From Methanobacteriota archaeon (GTDB lineage: Bacteria > Myxococcota > UBA727 > JABDBI01), in assembly GCA_013288705.1 (NCBI GenBank), contig JABDBI010000017.1, positions 1 to 36,167 of the forward strand: a stretch of 36,167 bases of DNA, read 5' to 3'. How positions within the stretch are numbered: the stretch's first letter is position 1; each line of letters opens with the position of its first letter. Of this stretch, positions 6,869-14,530 are shown piece after piece. A program made the translations under genes and the position numbers. Under the pieces are notes generated by a model. That model ran no database searches, was not told where the DNA came from, and saw only the letters and a program-made list of their open reading frames with translations.

Positions 6869-9800
6869 TCAGTTATGAGCTGGAGCGCGTCCTTCCTTTG
6901 CCCTTTTTTCCTCGACTGCCTCTTCAGCTTTCTTGACCAGTCCGGCGAAAACAGCCGCACCGATGAAGAGATTGCGGAGCTTGAGGACGTGGGTTTGCCA
7001 GAAGGTCGGAGCAACTGGTGGTAGTGCAAGCGGCACTGCTGCTGCTGCCGCTGCTGGCACCGCTGGGAGTGGGAGTGGCTGCGCCAGGGGAGCGTTCCCC
7101 ATACCACCACCGCCGCCATTTCCAGGGGCATTAACTGCTGCTAGAGGTTGATGAGGCACAACCGTAGGAGGGACAGCAACGTTATTATTGGCTGGTGGTT
7201 GCTGGTGGGGGGCGGGGCCTGAATTGACGGAGGCACCGACAGCCGCTGCTGCGACGTGTGGATTAACCCCAACATGTTGAGGCACCGGCTGTTGCGCAAC
7301 AAACAGAGGCAGTACGCCAGTGCTGCTAACCACAGGCATTGCGTTATTCGCAGCCATAATCGCGTTCACATTCGCAGCGGCAGCGGCCACTGCTGCCGGA
7401 GTAAGCTCAGGTCTGAAATACGTCATCATTGCTCTAACGGAATCAGCTGCTACTGCTGTAATTATACTTGGAACGACGAGGTTCACAGTCGCATTTGCTC
7501 GCGTCCGCTCGAACATGCCTTGCAGCGACGCATCATCAGTAGCAGCTAAATCTGCTGCCCATGACAGAAATACCGTCCACGTTTGGCCCCCGTCGCCGAC
7601 TAGCAACTGCTCCACATTTCGCATCATCGTTCGCAAGTGATTAGCCATCGATGCGTCCCAGGGAACAGCACCGCTCGGATTGAGGGCGATAGGTGATGTT
7701 ATACGACCAACTCCAGTGCGTCTTCTTCCCACTGGCCAAACAGCGTGATCCCCAAAAATAGCCACAACCACAGTATTCATAAGCGGTTGCATACGCCCGA
7801 TTCTTGCTGCCGTCTCCGTAGCAGCAGAAGAAGCTGCGCTGCCGCTAGCTGCCGCTGCTGCAGCCGCAGCAGGTACCATAAGCGGCAAGCCACCAAGACC
7901 AACTGAAGCATTCCACATGCTCAAGCTGGATGTAGACGACGAGCTGCTTGTTGCGCTGCTCGAGCTGGATGTAGACGTGCTAGCGGTAGATGCTGCAGCT
8001 GGCACAGCGGTCGCCAACGGTGCGCTCGCCGCAGCAGCAGCAGCAGCAGCCGCATTCTCTGCCTGCACGCGCGCAATCAATCTCGCAATAGCGGCGTGAT
8101 TCGCAAGCTGCGTTCTATACGCCTCATTCACAGCCGGCGCTACCACAGTAGCCGCCGGTGCCCCAGCTGGACCAAAGAAGAGACGTCGCCAATTGGCATT
8201 CATATTTCCAAGGTTCAAGAGACGTCCTCTTCCAGGACGAATTACCCCGAAGAGCTCTTGAAGGTCCCCCTGCTCCGCCGCCTCTACAAAGAGACGTTGG
8301 GAACCACCCGATATCATATATTGCACAGTAGTGAGAAAGGGAACTCTAGCGTCGTTATCAAGTCTCTCCTCCCGCAGAGCAGCATTCATGGCGGCCAATC
8401 GCGTTCCCAGCTCAGTTACCACTTCAGCGGAGGGAGCCCTATCTGCAACACGTGCCGGTTGTGCTGCCTGAGCGGCAGCAGTGTCGCTAAAGAAATACGG
8501 GTATGCTGCCGTTAGAGTCGCTGCGCTAGCAAGCGCCTGATCTGCCGCGTCATATGCAAGCAGTCCTCTCCTAACCAAGTCGTTGGATATGTCCAGCACG
8601 ATCTGAACTTCGCTGGGCACCCAATAGAAGTGTCCAGTCCACCCAGTGCCTTGCGTGGTTGCCCCTCTCGCTGCGAATAGAAATTCCACTAATGACGTCG
8701 TAGGAAGAGCAACTACGCCCGACGCATTCGACGTGCTAGCCAAGGAGCTCGCGGAGGCTGTCGAAAGTGGTAGCGCCATCGGTGTAAGCGGTGAAGACGA
8801 TGTTGTTCCACTCGCTCCTGTTGCTGATGTACTCGACGTGCCAGGAAATGGATTAAATAACGATGCCAAGGATGATGTGTGAACAGCAGACGTGGCTATT
8901 GTAGTAGCCACCGGCAAAGGAGTCATCGCTGGAGGGCTGCCTGCAGCAGCACTCAACGCATTACCCATTGGGCTTGAACTCAATCCCAAGCTTGTGGTGT
9001 GAATAGGCGTAGTTGCAGTGGGCAAAGCGAAAGGCGTTGGTGGATCTATCATTGGAACAGGTGTTAAAGAAACATCTGGCAATGCTACGTTAGACACCGT
9101 TATCGGTACTCCAGGAGCACTAGGTGATGAATCACCAGACGTCGCTGCAGTCCCAAGCGGCAGCAATGTAACTACGCCCCCCGCAGGAGAAGTTGTTGTT
9201 CCACCAGCTGTAGGGGATCCATTCGACGTGCTAGGCAATAGGCTCAAAGTCAATGCCGAGTCTGTGTGAGCAGGCGTGGACGTTGAGCTCGTCGCGACAA
9301 TTGTCGTGGCTGGCACCAAAGGCACAGGAGGTGGCAAAGTCGGTGGCGGGGAAAATGCGCTAGCAGCAGCTGCTGCTTCTGCCGCCATCGTCGTCAATGG
9401 GCGCACCAGTGGCTCAAGTCTTAAACTTGAATCAAGAGTTGCACTATATTCCCGACGGAGCGCATTCACTACATCCACGGGCCATGCATGCGCTATATTG
9501 CCCAAACCATACGTCGCCCTTGCGGCGTCAACATAACTACCACCACTACCACTAGACTGAGGAATGTTGAAAATCGGCAATTGCAATGCTAATGTCGATG
9601 CATCAAGACCACCAAGCAAGGCTGAAAGGCTCCGTGTTGAAAGTTGCGTGTCCACTGAATCTCCATCACCCCCAACGGTGGTAAATTCTACAGTCCCTCT
9701 CTCAAGCGCTTGTCTCAAGCGCCCAATGTGCCTGTCTGTAAAGCGGAAACCTACATCCGGCATCGCACCAACGCGGCTGCTCACCATTGACCCATCAGCG

Positions 9801-11509
9801 CTCCAGTCAACTGCACGCTGGTCTCCGCTAATAACCGCCCCCAAGGATTGCAAGGCTGCTCTCAACCCTCGCAAATCAGTTGCACCCGTGGAAGCTGAGG
9901 AACCGCTTGTAGATGATGCGGCGGTGCTCGCTGTTGTAACCGTTACAGGAGCAGTGGGGCTGCTATTTAAGGGAACATGGTAGCTGTCGCTAAAGGGTGT
10001 GCTTGAAAGAGCAGCACTTGGTGAATTAGCCGAGGATGAACCCGTCGATGATGACAACCCTGAGGTCATGTCATGCTCAAGCGAAGCAGCCCATGCTGCA
10101 GCCGTTGAAGTTGAAGTCGAGGTAGTCTGGAGGACGGGCGAGCTCGAGCTGGCGGCAGCCGCTGCTGAGGTTGGAGCAAGCGGCTGGGGGGGTACTGCAG
10201 ACGCCGTAGTAGTTGGCGTATCGTCGTCAGAGCCGTATACACTTACAGGCAGCTGTGACAGGCTGAGCGCTGCAATCGGCGTCGCTGTAGGCACCGGGAG
10301 TGAGGTCGCTATCGTCGAGGTTGACTGAGCTGCTTCCGCCGCACGGATCTGCCCGAACACAGCAGCGTCATCGGGGAGATGATTGAGATCGAGCACAATC
10401 GGAGAAACTATGGTAGAGGTCGCACTACCAATGTCATCGTCAGTTAATCCAGCAAGCGCTATTGTCACGGCCGAAACATCGGATGCGCCTCGATGCACAC
10501 GCGCATACAAAGCTGCCGAAGCTTGCTGCAGTGTAACACTATATGTAAACGGCAAATCTCGCACAACTCTCGCAAAGCGCAGCGCGGTAGTGTGAGCGGG
10601 GGAAACGCCACTAACTAAGGATAGCAACACTGGCGGGGCTACGAGCGCAGCTGAAGCCGCGGAAGAAGATGAGGATGACGAAGCCGCAGCTGCTACCAAA
10701 GAGTTGGGTGCTGTCAGGGTAATTGGAGCATGCGAAGTGAAAACGCTTGATGCTGCGCTCGCGGCCGAGGCTGACTGAGCGGCAATCGCCGGGGCCAAAG
10801 CCGCCAATGCTCCTAAATTCGCAGCACTAAAACTAAGAAGCGTCCCGTGATTGCTAGTAGCAGAAGCTGGTGTTTGGTCAGCAGCGGCGTGAGGACCGAA
10901 GTACGCTGGAACATCCCCTCTTAGCTGCGCCAACGTGCCTGCTAAAGCTCCTGCAACAGCTTGCCTATAACCAGAACCCACACTAGCATACGCCTGCCGC
11001 AAAACTGCTAGCTGCGCATCGGTATTGAAGTAGGACACGGAAGTCCATCCAGTAATCCTAGCCGCAGCCTGTTCCAAAAAAGTCCGCAAGCTTGCGATCG
11101 CTTGATTCCGACTGATGAGGGGCAGCCCGTCAAAATCCGCTCTGGTCATGGGGGCTGCTGCGACATGGATGCCAGCACGAAGTTGCGGCGCTGTCGCTAC
11201 GTGTTGTGATATTGCGGCCGCGATAGTTGTTGCAGGTGCCGCAGATGATGACGATGAACTCGAACTCGCCGCCGCGGCTGCCACTGATGCTGCTACTGCA
11301 GCACTCATTGTTTGCCCCGAGGTCCCGCCCGTTGCGCTCTCGCTTTCCGCTCCCTTGACAGTCGGGACTTTTATAACCGCTGTTGTGCTTGACCTACTGC
11401 TGTCAGTTCGCTTTTGCTTGTTTTGCTTGCTCTTCTTACCCGCATGCACGCCACCCGCGCAAACCAGCAAGCCCATCATTAATATGCCACTCAGAAATCT
11501 TGTATTCAT
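6869..11509 (-). CDS. Giant exported Ala/Ser/Thr-rich protein with C-terminal membrane anchor
   Basis: 1546 aa from the ATG at 11509, preceded by GGAG at a spacing of 9. A GTG five codons upstream is less likely. The signal peptide is MNTRFLSGILMMGLLVCAGG followed by VHA-GK, so cleavage probably falls after residue 23. The mature protein alternates ordered blocks with long Ala/Ser/Thr/Pro low-complexity linkers, including an eight-Ser run at 82-89. The first block (about 120-215) contains FLEQAAARITGWTSVSYF and a later PAYFGPH. A block around 950-1120 repeats this layout (FLFAARGATTQGTGWTGHFY ... YPYFF) and then reads VEAAEQGDLQELFGVIRPG. A third lies around 1230-1370. A Pro/Asn/Gly-rich stretch precedes the final KLRNLFIGAAVFAGLVKK helix and the EEKRAKEGR tail. 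Codons within Ser/Ala runs are mixed, so this is not simple slippage DNA. The architecture suggests a surface stalk or adhesin; no known family was recognised. Confidence 0.75.
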   Translation of the reverse strand: MNTRFLSGILMMGLLVCAGGVHAGKKSKQNKQKRTDSSRSSTTAVIKVPTVKGAESESATGGTSGQTMSAAVAASVAAAAASSSSSSSSAAPATTIAAAISQHVATAPQLRAGIHVAAAPMTRADFDGLPLISRNQAIASLRTFLEQAAARITGWTSVSYFNTDAQLAVLRQAYASVGSGYRQAVAGALAGTLAQLRGDVPAYFGPHAAADQTPASATSNHGTLLSFSAANLGALAALAPAIAAQSASAASAASSVFTSHAPITLTAPNSLVAAAASSSSSSSAASAALVAPPVLLSLVSGVSPAHTTALRFARVVRDLPFTYSVTLQQASAALYARVHRGASDVSAVTIALAGLTDDDIGSATSTIVSPIVLDLNHLPDDAAVFGQIRAAEAAQSTSTIATSLPVPTATPIAALSLSQLPVSVYGSDDDTPTTTASAVPPQPLAPTSAAAAASSSSPVLQTTSTSTSTAAAWAASLEHDMTSGLSSSTGSSSANSPSAALSSTPFSDSYHVPLNSSPTAPVTVTTASTAASSTSGSSASTGATDLRGLRAALQSLGAVISGDQRAVDWSADGSMVSSRVGAMPDVGFRFTDRHIGRLRQALERGTVEFTTVGGDGDSVDTQLSTRSLSALLGGLDASTLALQLPIFNIPQSSGSGGSYVDAARATYGLGNIAHAWPVDVVNALRREYSATLDSSLRLEPLVRPLTTMAAEAAAAASAFSPPPTLPPPVPLVPATTIVATSSTSTPAHTDSALTLSLLPSTSNGSPTAGGTTTSPAGGVVTLLPLGTAATSGDSSPSAPGVPITVSNVALPDVSLTPVPMIDPPTPFALPTATTPIHTTSLGLSSSPMGNALSAAAGSPPAMTPLPVATTIATSAVHTSSLASLFNPFPGTSSTSATGASGTTSSSPLTPMALPLSTASASSLASTSNASGVVALPTTSLVEFLFAARGATTQGTGWTGHFYWVPSEVQIVLDISNDLVRRGLLAYDAADQALASAATLTAAYPYFFSDTAAAQAAQPARVADRAPSAEVVTELGTRLAAMNAALREERLDNDARVPFLTTVQYMISGGSQRLFVEAAEQGDLQELFGVIRPGRGRLLNLGNMNANWRRLFFGPAGAPAATVVAPAVNEAYRTQLANHAAIARLIARVQAENAAAAAAAAASAPLATAVPAAASTASTSTSSSSSATSSSSSTSSLSMWNASVGLGGLPLMVPAAAAAAAASGSAASSAATETAARIGRMQPLMNTVVVAIFGDHAVWPVGRRRTGVGRITSPIALNPSGAVPWDASMANHLRTMMRNVEQLLVGDGGQTWTVFLSWAADLAATDDASLQGMFERTRANATVNLVVPSIITAVAADSVRAMMTYFRPELTPAAVAAAAANVNAIMAANNAMPVVSSTGVLPLFVAQQPVPQHVGVNPHVAAAAVGASVNSGPAPHQQPPANNNVAVPPTVVPHQPLAAVNAPGNGGGGGMGNAPLAQPLPLPAVPAAAAAAVPLALPPVAPTFWQTHVLKLRNLFIGAAVFAGLVKKAEEAVEEKRAKEGRAPAHN

Positions 11510-11636
11510 ACAGTCACTCTCCACTGTGATAAAGCGATGGGAGATCTGCCATTGCGGTTTGGTACTGTCAATATAGGTAAAGTGGGGTGGGATTCAGAAT
11601 ACTATTGGGTGGGATAGGCGTTAAGCGTCAGTTTTC

Positions 11637-11878
11637 AGCTCCGCAGGAGCGCAATTGCCAGCAGCACAGGGGCAGCCCGCGCCTTGGCGGGCGCATCCCT
11701 GTGTGATTATCCCCCCCACCTCATTGGCCTGTAAGGCAAGAATTCGAGGCGAAAACACCACCGGAATTAATCTCTCTCCTTCGGAGCTCTGTTGATTGGG
11801 GGTGGAGGTTACACAGGGATGCGCCCGCCAGAGCGCGGGCTGCCCCTGTGCTGCTGGCAATTGGACTCCTGCGGAGCC
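11637..11878. repeat. Family D MITE-like element with about 67-bp inverted arms
   Basis: The left arm 11637-11704 and right arm 11811-11878 are near-perfect complements. For example, AATTGCCAGCAGCACAGGGG on the left pairs with CCCCTGTGCTGCTGGCAATT on the right, and GGCGGGCGCATCCCTGTGT pairs with ACACAGGGATGCGCCCGCC. Pairing resumes inside the element (CCCCCCACCTC with GGGGGTGGAGG). No transposase gene is present. The gap 11510-11636 shows no gene. An 88-codon frame across the element is an artefact of the palindrome. Confidence 0.85.
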
Positions 11879-11909
11879 AGAAGCCATGAATCCCGTCTCG
11901 ACCCCCTAA

Positions 11910-11982
11910 TCACTCAAAGAGATCGCTATGTGAGCCAGTCCGCTCAAAGAAAATATCGCCTTGTTGTATTGGTACGCAACAT
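11910..11982 (-). pseudogene. Remnant of a YafQ/RelE-type toxin gene
   Basis: Directly after the antitoxin, an ATG overlaps its stop codon (TAATG at 11980-11984), the normal layout for a toxin partner. The frame reads MLRTNTTRRYFL and stops after 12 codons. In the next frame the same DNA reads GDIFFERTGSHSDLFE and then stops at 11910. R-x-GSHSDLF is the characteristic C-terminus of YafQ/RelE-family mRNA interferases. About 70 bp remain where a toxin of roughly 90 codons is expected, so an internal deletion of about 200 bp with a frame change has removed the catalytic core. The C-terminal match is seen in the sequence; the deletion is inference. Confidence 0.72.
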
Positions 11983-12242
11983 TAGATATCGAGCTTCTCA
12001 ACGATATCATCTACACTCTCATAGGCAGTGATTCCGATGCCCTGTTCGCTTTCCCTAAGCGTCTTTTTCGTAATTTTATTTGGAATTTTCACCTTAAACG
12101 GGATTCCTCTTTCCGCGATCACACGTTTGAAAAACAAATTAATTGCCTCACTTGTGGAGAGGCCTAACTTGTCAAGGACAGCTTGAACGCGAACTTTTAC
12201 CAATGGATCAAGGCGTACATTCAGTGTTGCACTTTTTGACAT
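11982..12242 (-). CDS. RelB/DinJ family antitoxin
   Basis: 86 aa. The N-terminus KSATLNVRLDPLVKVRVQAV is the ribbon-helix-helix strand and first helix of DinJ-type antitoxins, and LGLSTSEAINLFFKRVI is the second helix with its conserved S-x-x-x-A-I-N-x-F. The C-terminal half is charged and would normally wrap around a YafQ toxin. The stop codon overlaps a toxin start in TAATG, but the toxin is reduced to a remnant, so this is an orphan antitoxin. In known systems the antitoxin represses its own promoter and neutralises toxin; here it may persist as a DNA-binding repressor or as anti-addiction against incoming YafQ-type toxins (inference). Confidence 0.88.
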   Translation of the reverse strand: MSKSATLNVRLDPLVKVRVQAVLDKLGLSTSEAINLFFKRVIAERGIPFKVKIPNKITKKTLRESEQGIGITAYESVDDIVEKLDI

Positions 12243-12300
12243 TACATGTCGACTGATTCACGCACGTAAAAAACGCGTCAGGATAAGTTTCACCCTAGAG

Positions 12301-12348
12301 TTTGGGTGGCTTCACTGGAGCCCAATTTATTGAAATTCAGCCACCCAA
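12301..12348. repeat. Hairpin upstream of the antitoxin gene
   Basis: TTGGGTGGCT (12302-12311) pairs with AGCCACCCAA (12339-12348). It lies about 60 bp upstream of the antitoxin start. No T-run follows, so it is probably another small palindromic element; an operator role cannot be excluded. Confidence 0.45.
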
Positions 12349-12457
12349 TCATCCCAATTTAGCAAAATTCAGCTACAAAATCTTCTGCCCGGGCCTGAGC
12401 TGCGCCAAAAACTCTTCACACGGCAGGCACAGTGTGGGTTCTTGCAATTTGACCATA

Positions 12458-12577
12458 TCACCACCCGTTTTGAGACTCAAATTGGGAATCGAGGTGCCTG
12501 GCACCGCGCACCAGCAAAGGCGATCGGCGTTCTTCATTTTTCCATGCGAGGAGATGCTGTTCAATATCCCGTTTCAT
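12458..12577 (-). pseudogene. Truncated AAA-ATPase fragment (ATP-binding/DUF4143 type)
   Basis: From the ATG at 12577 the frame reads MKRDIEQHLLAWKNEERRSP followed by LLVRGAR. This is the start of the AAA_14/DUF4143 ATPase family, where K..L..W.....R.PLL.RGARQVGKT leads into the Walker A motif. Here the match breaks off right after RGAR and continues as HLDSQFESQNGW before a stop at 12458, so the P-loop and the remaining ~350 residues are gone. The adjacent 12373-12457 stretch shows an open frame in another phase (DMVKLQEPTLCLPCEEF) that I cannot assign. A decayed gene is the best explanation. The assignment rests on about 25 residues. Confidence 0.5.
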
Positions 12578-12595
12578 GCGATCCAGCCATTTATT

Positions 12596-12661
12596 GCAGA
12601 AAATACAGGGCAATTTTATGCAAACAACGCAGAAAATACAAGGTAATTTTGTGCACAAACA
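12596..12661. repeat. Two 33-bp tandem direct repeats
   Basis: Units at 12596-12628 and 12629-12661 both begin GCAGAAAATACA and continue GG(C/T)AATTTT(A/G)TGCA, differing at only a few positions. They abut the start of the truncated ATPase fragment. The rest of the gap 12243-12715 carries no intact gene. Confidence 0.8.
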
Positions 12662-12715
12662 CAATCCCGCATTCGTGCCTGTCGCATTTACCGGAGCTGC
12701 GCCTGCCACAGCAGG

Positions 12716-13711
12716 CTATGGGGTGAGAATATGGCCGCGCCCAAGCAGCGCCCGCACAACATCGCACAGCCCCTCGCCACCAAAAAGCACACGATAAACC
12801 GCATCGCAGATCGGCAGCTCGACGCCATACTTCTCTTGCAACGCCCGCACTGCCCTCGCCGTTCCTACGCCCTCGGCGGTTTCGCCGACATCATGCAAGA
12901 CTTCCTGCAGACTCGCTCCACCCGCAAGACGCTCGCCCACTAAACGATTACGCGATAGGCCACCCGTGCACGTCAGCACGAGGTCACCCATGCCGGCGAG
13001 ACCAGCCAACGTTTCTGGCTGACCTCCCATCGCCATGGCAAGCCGCTTGAGCTCATCGATACCGCGTGTCATCAATGCAGCTTTGGCATTCGCTCCGAGA
13101 CGAAGACCATCTGCGGCACCACAGGCAATTGCCACGACGTTCTTCAGCGCACCGCCGACTTCTACGCCGATGACATCCGCAGAGGTGTAGACGCGAAATG
13201 CGCCATGAGACATGTGCTTCTGTACTGCGGTTGCAACGTCTGGCTGCGAGGCAGCGACTACGACAGAGGTGGGCAATCCCGTCGCTAGTTCATAGGCAAA
13301 AGACGGGCCAGTCAGGCATGCCAAACGTTCTGCTGGCAGAATTTCGGCCAATATATCGTAGGCAAATTGTAAGGTGCCGGGCTCAATGCCCTTCGATGTG
13401 CTCACAACGATTGTGTTTTGGAGCAAATACGCTGCAGCTCTGCTCCAAACATCGCGAAGCGCAGCGAGCGGCAATGCAGAGATGACGAGAGATGCGGAAG
13501 AAAGTGCTGCTGGCAAATCAGATGTTGCTCGCAGAGACTCGGGCAACGCGAGGCCACTCAGGCGAGTGGGATGGGTGTGGCTTTGATTGATAGCAAGCGC
13601 TTCATTGGGATCGCGCGACCATAACACCACATCCTGCCCCGCATTGGATAGCATGGTGCCCAAGGCAGTGCCAAATGCGCCAGCGCCAATAATTGCGATG
13701 CGTTTGGTCAT
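12716..13711 (-). CDS. gpsA: NAD(P)+-dependent glycerol-3-phosphate dehydrogenase
   Basis: 331 aa, the normal GpsA length. It reduces dihydroxyacetone phosphate to sn-glycerol-3-phosphate in the cytoplasm for phospholipid synthesis. The Rossmann motif IAIIGAGAFGTALGTMLSNA spans residues 5-24. The later blocks LIISALP-like (SLVISALP), STSKGIEPGT, LTGPSFAYELATGLPT and GALKNVVAIACGAADGLRLG (with the catalytic Lys) are all present in order. The C-terminal ETAEGVGTARAV and CDAVYRVLF blocks are also intact. The gene lies 12 bp downstream of rpmF and closes a four-gene operon. The gap is too short for an independent promoter. Confidence 0.97.
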   Translation of the reverse strand: MTKRIAIIGAGAFGTALGTMLSNAGQDVVLWSRDPNEALAINQSHTHPTRLSGLALPESLRATSDLPAALSSASLVISALPLAALRDVWSRAAAYLLQNTIVVSTSKGIEPGTLQFAYDILAEILPAERLACLTGPSFAYELATGLPTSVVVAASQPDVATAVQKHMSHGAFRVYTSADVIGVEVGGALKNVVAIACGAADGLRLGANAKAALMTRGIDELKRLAMAMGGQPETLAGLAGMGDLVLTCTGGLSRNRLVGERLAGGASLQEVLHDVGETAEGVGTARAVRALQEKYGVELPICDAVYRVLFGGEGLCDVVRALLGRGHILTP

Positions 13712-13723
13712 AAAGAAAGAAAA

Positions 13724-13909
13724 CTATTCTTCGACGACTTGAATCACTTGGCGACCGGCATAATGACCGCACGAGCCGCAAATATGATGAGGCGCTTTGG
13801 CCTCGCCGCATTTGGAACAATGGGTATAGGCTTTGGGGGTATAACGCATGTTCGCTGCGCGTTGTGTGCGCGATTTGGTGCGCGATTTACGTCCGTAAGG
13901 TACCGCCAT
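13724..13909 (-). CDS. rpmF: 50S ribosomal protein bL32
   Basis: 61 aa. It starts MAVPYGRKSRTKSRTQRAAN and has the zinc-ribbon cysteines C31-x-x-C34 and C44-x-x-C47 (THCSKCGEAKAPHHICGSCG) followed by GRQVI, as in bacterial bL32. The ATG at 13909 has GGAG about 8 bases upstream. It sits between the yceD-like gene and gpsA. The yceD-rpmF order is widely conserved, though plsX, the usual next gene, is replaced here by gpsA. Confidence 0.96.
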   Translation of the reverse strand: MAVPYGRKSRTKSRTQRAANMRYTPKAYTHCSKCGEAKAPHHICGSCGHYAGRQVIQVVEE

Positions 13910-13957
13910 AAAAAACTCCTGATCAGCTTAAGCGCGTGCACTGTAAGCGATTTAAAA

Positions 13958-14530
13958 CTAGTTGTCGAGCCCCAATAACTTGCTTCGCATACCTGCCAAC
14001 GCAGCAAAAGGTCGGATTTTACCATCTAGCATTTCTTCGGCGCCGAAAACAGCAGGAAGTTCACAGCAGGTGGGATAGTCTGGCAAATCCAAAAATAGCT
14101 GCTCACGCAAAAGCGCGGAGATATCGATGATCCCATCTTGGTAGTAACTCACCACAAACTCTTCTTCTTGCACCGGCACGTCGTCGCTAAAACTTTCTAG
14201 AGTAATGGTACCATCCGCTTCAAGCTCCGCCTGGCCAGGCATGAGCCGCGTATTGAAATCGAGCGTGACCGCAAACGAAGCTTGGTGCATACAACGAATG
14301 CAAGGCGTAGCCATCACAAACTTGCCGCCACCGGTGAGACGAATCATCGTGGCTTCCGGCATGAGATGGAGTTGCACTTCAGCGCCCTCCACTGCTTGCC
14401 AGGTCAGCGGCTTAGAGCCCTCAAATACCAACTCAGATAAAAACTCGACACTCAGCACTTCGCTGATGTCTAGGCCGCCAACCGGAATGCGATCGGCACG
14501 TACGGTAAAACTCTTGGGCGCGCGCGTCAT
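13958..14530 (-). CDS. yceD: YceD/DUF177 family protein
   Basis: 190 aa. The core shows the family signature C-x-R-C (TPCIRCMHQASFAVTLDFNTR, around residues 76-96) and the C-terminal ISALLREQLFLDLPDYPTC block. DUF177 proteins are encoded next to rpmF and have been linked to 23S rRNA accumulation and ribosome assembly in bacteria and plastids. The ATG overlaps the stop of the upstream methylase gene by ATGA, so translation is probably coupled. rpmF follows 48 bp later. The signature cysteines are present; zinc binding is plausible but not shown. Confidence 0.9.
   Translation of the reverse strand: MTRAPKSFTVRADRIPVGGLDISEVLSVEFLSELVFEGSKPLTWQAVEGAEVQLHLMPEATMIRLTGGGKFVMATPCIRCMHQASFAVTLDFNTRLMPGQAELEADGTITLESFSDDVPVQEEEFVVSYYQDGIIDISALLREQLFLDLPDYPTCCELPAVFGAEEMLDGKIRPFAALAGMRSKLLGLDN

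Noticed and set aside
6869..11509. Phase variation by slippage in Ser/Ala runs
   Set aside because: The runs use mixed synonymous codons, so no homopolymer or pure triplet tract long enough for slippage is present.
6933..11576. Numerous plus-strand open frames (60-153 codons) opposite the 1546-aa gene
   Set aside because: Ala/Ser/Thr-rich coding DNA leaves few stops in the antisense frames. None has a ribosome binding site or a recognisable domain.
11621..11887. 88-codon minus-strand frame across the large palindrome
   Set aside because: It is read from both arms of an inverted repeat and encodes Pro/Ala/Cys-rich nonsense.
12302..12797. Plus-strand frames upstream of gpsA
   Set aside because: They lie opposite the decayed ATPase fragment and direct repeats, with no family similarity seen.
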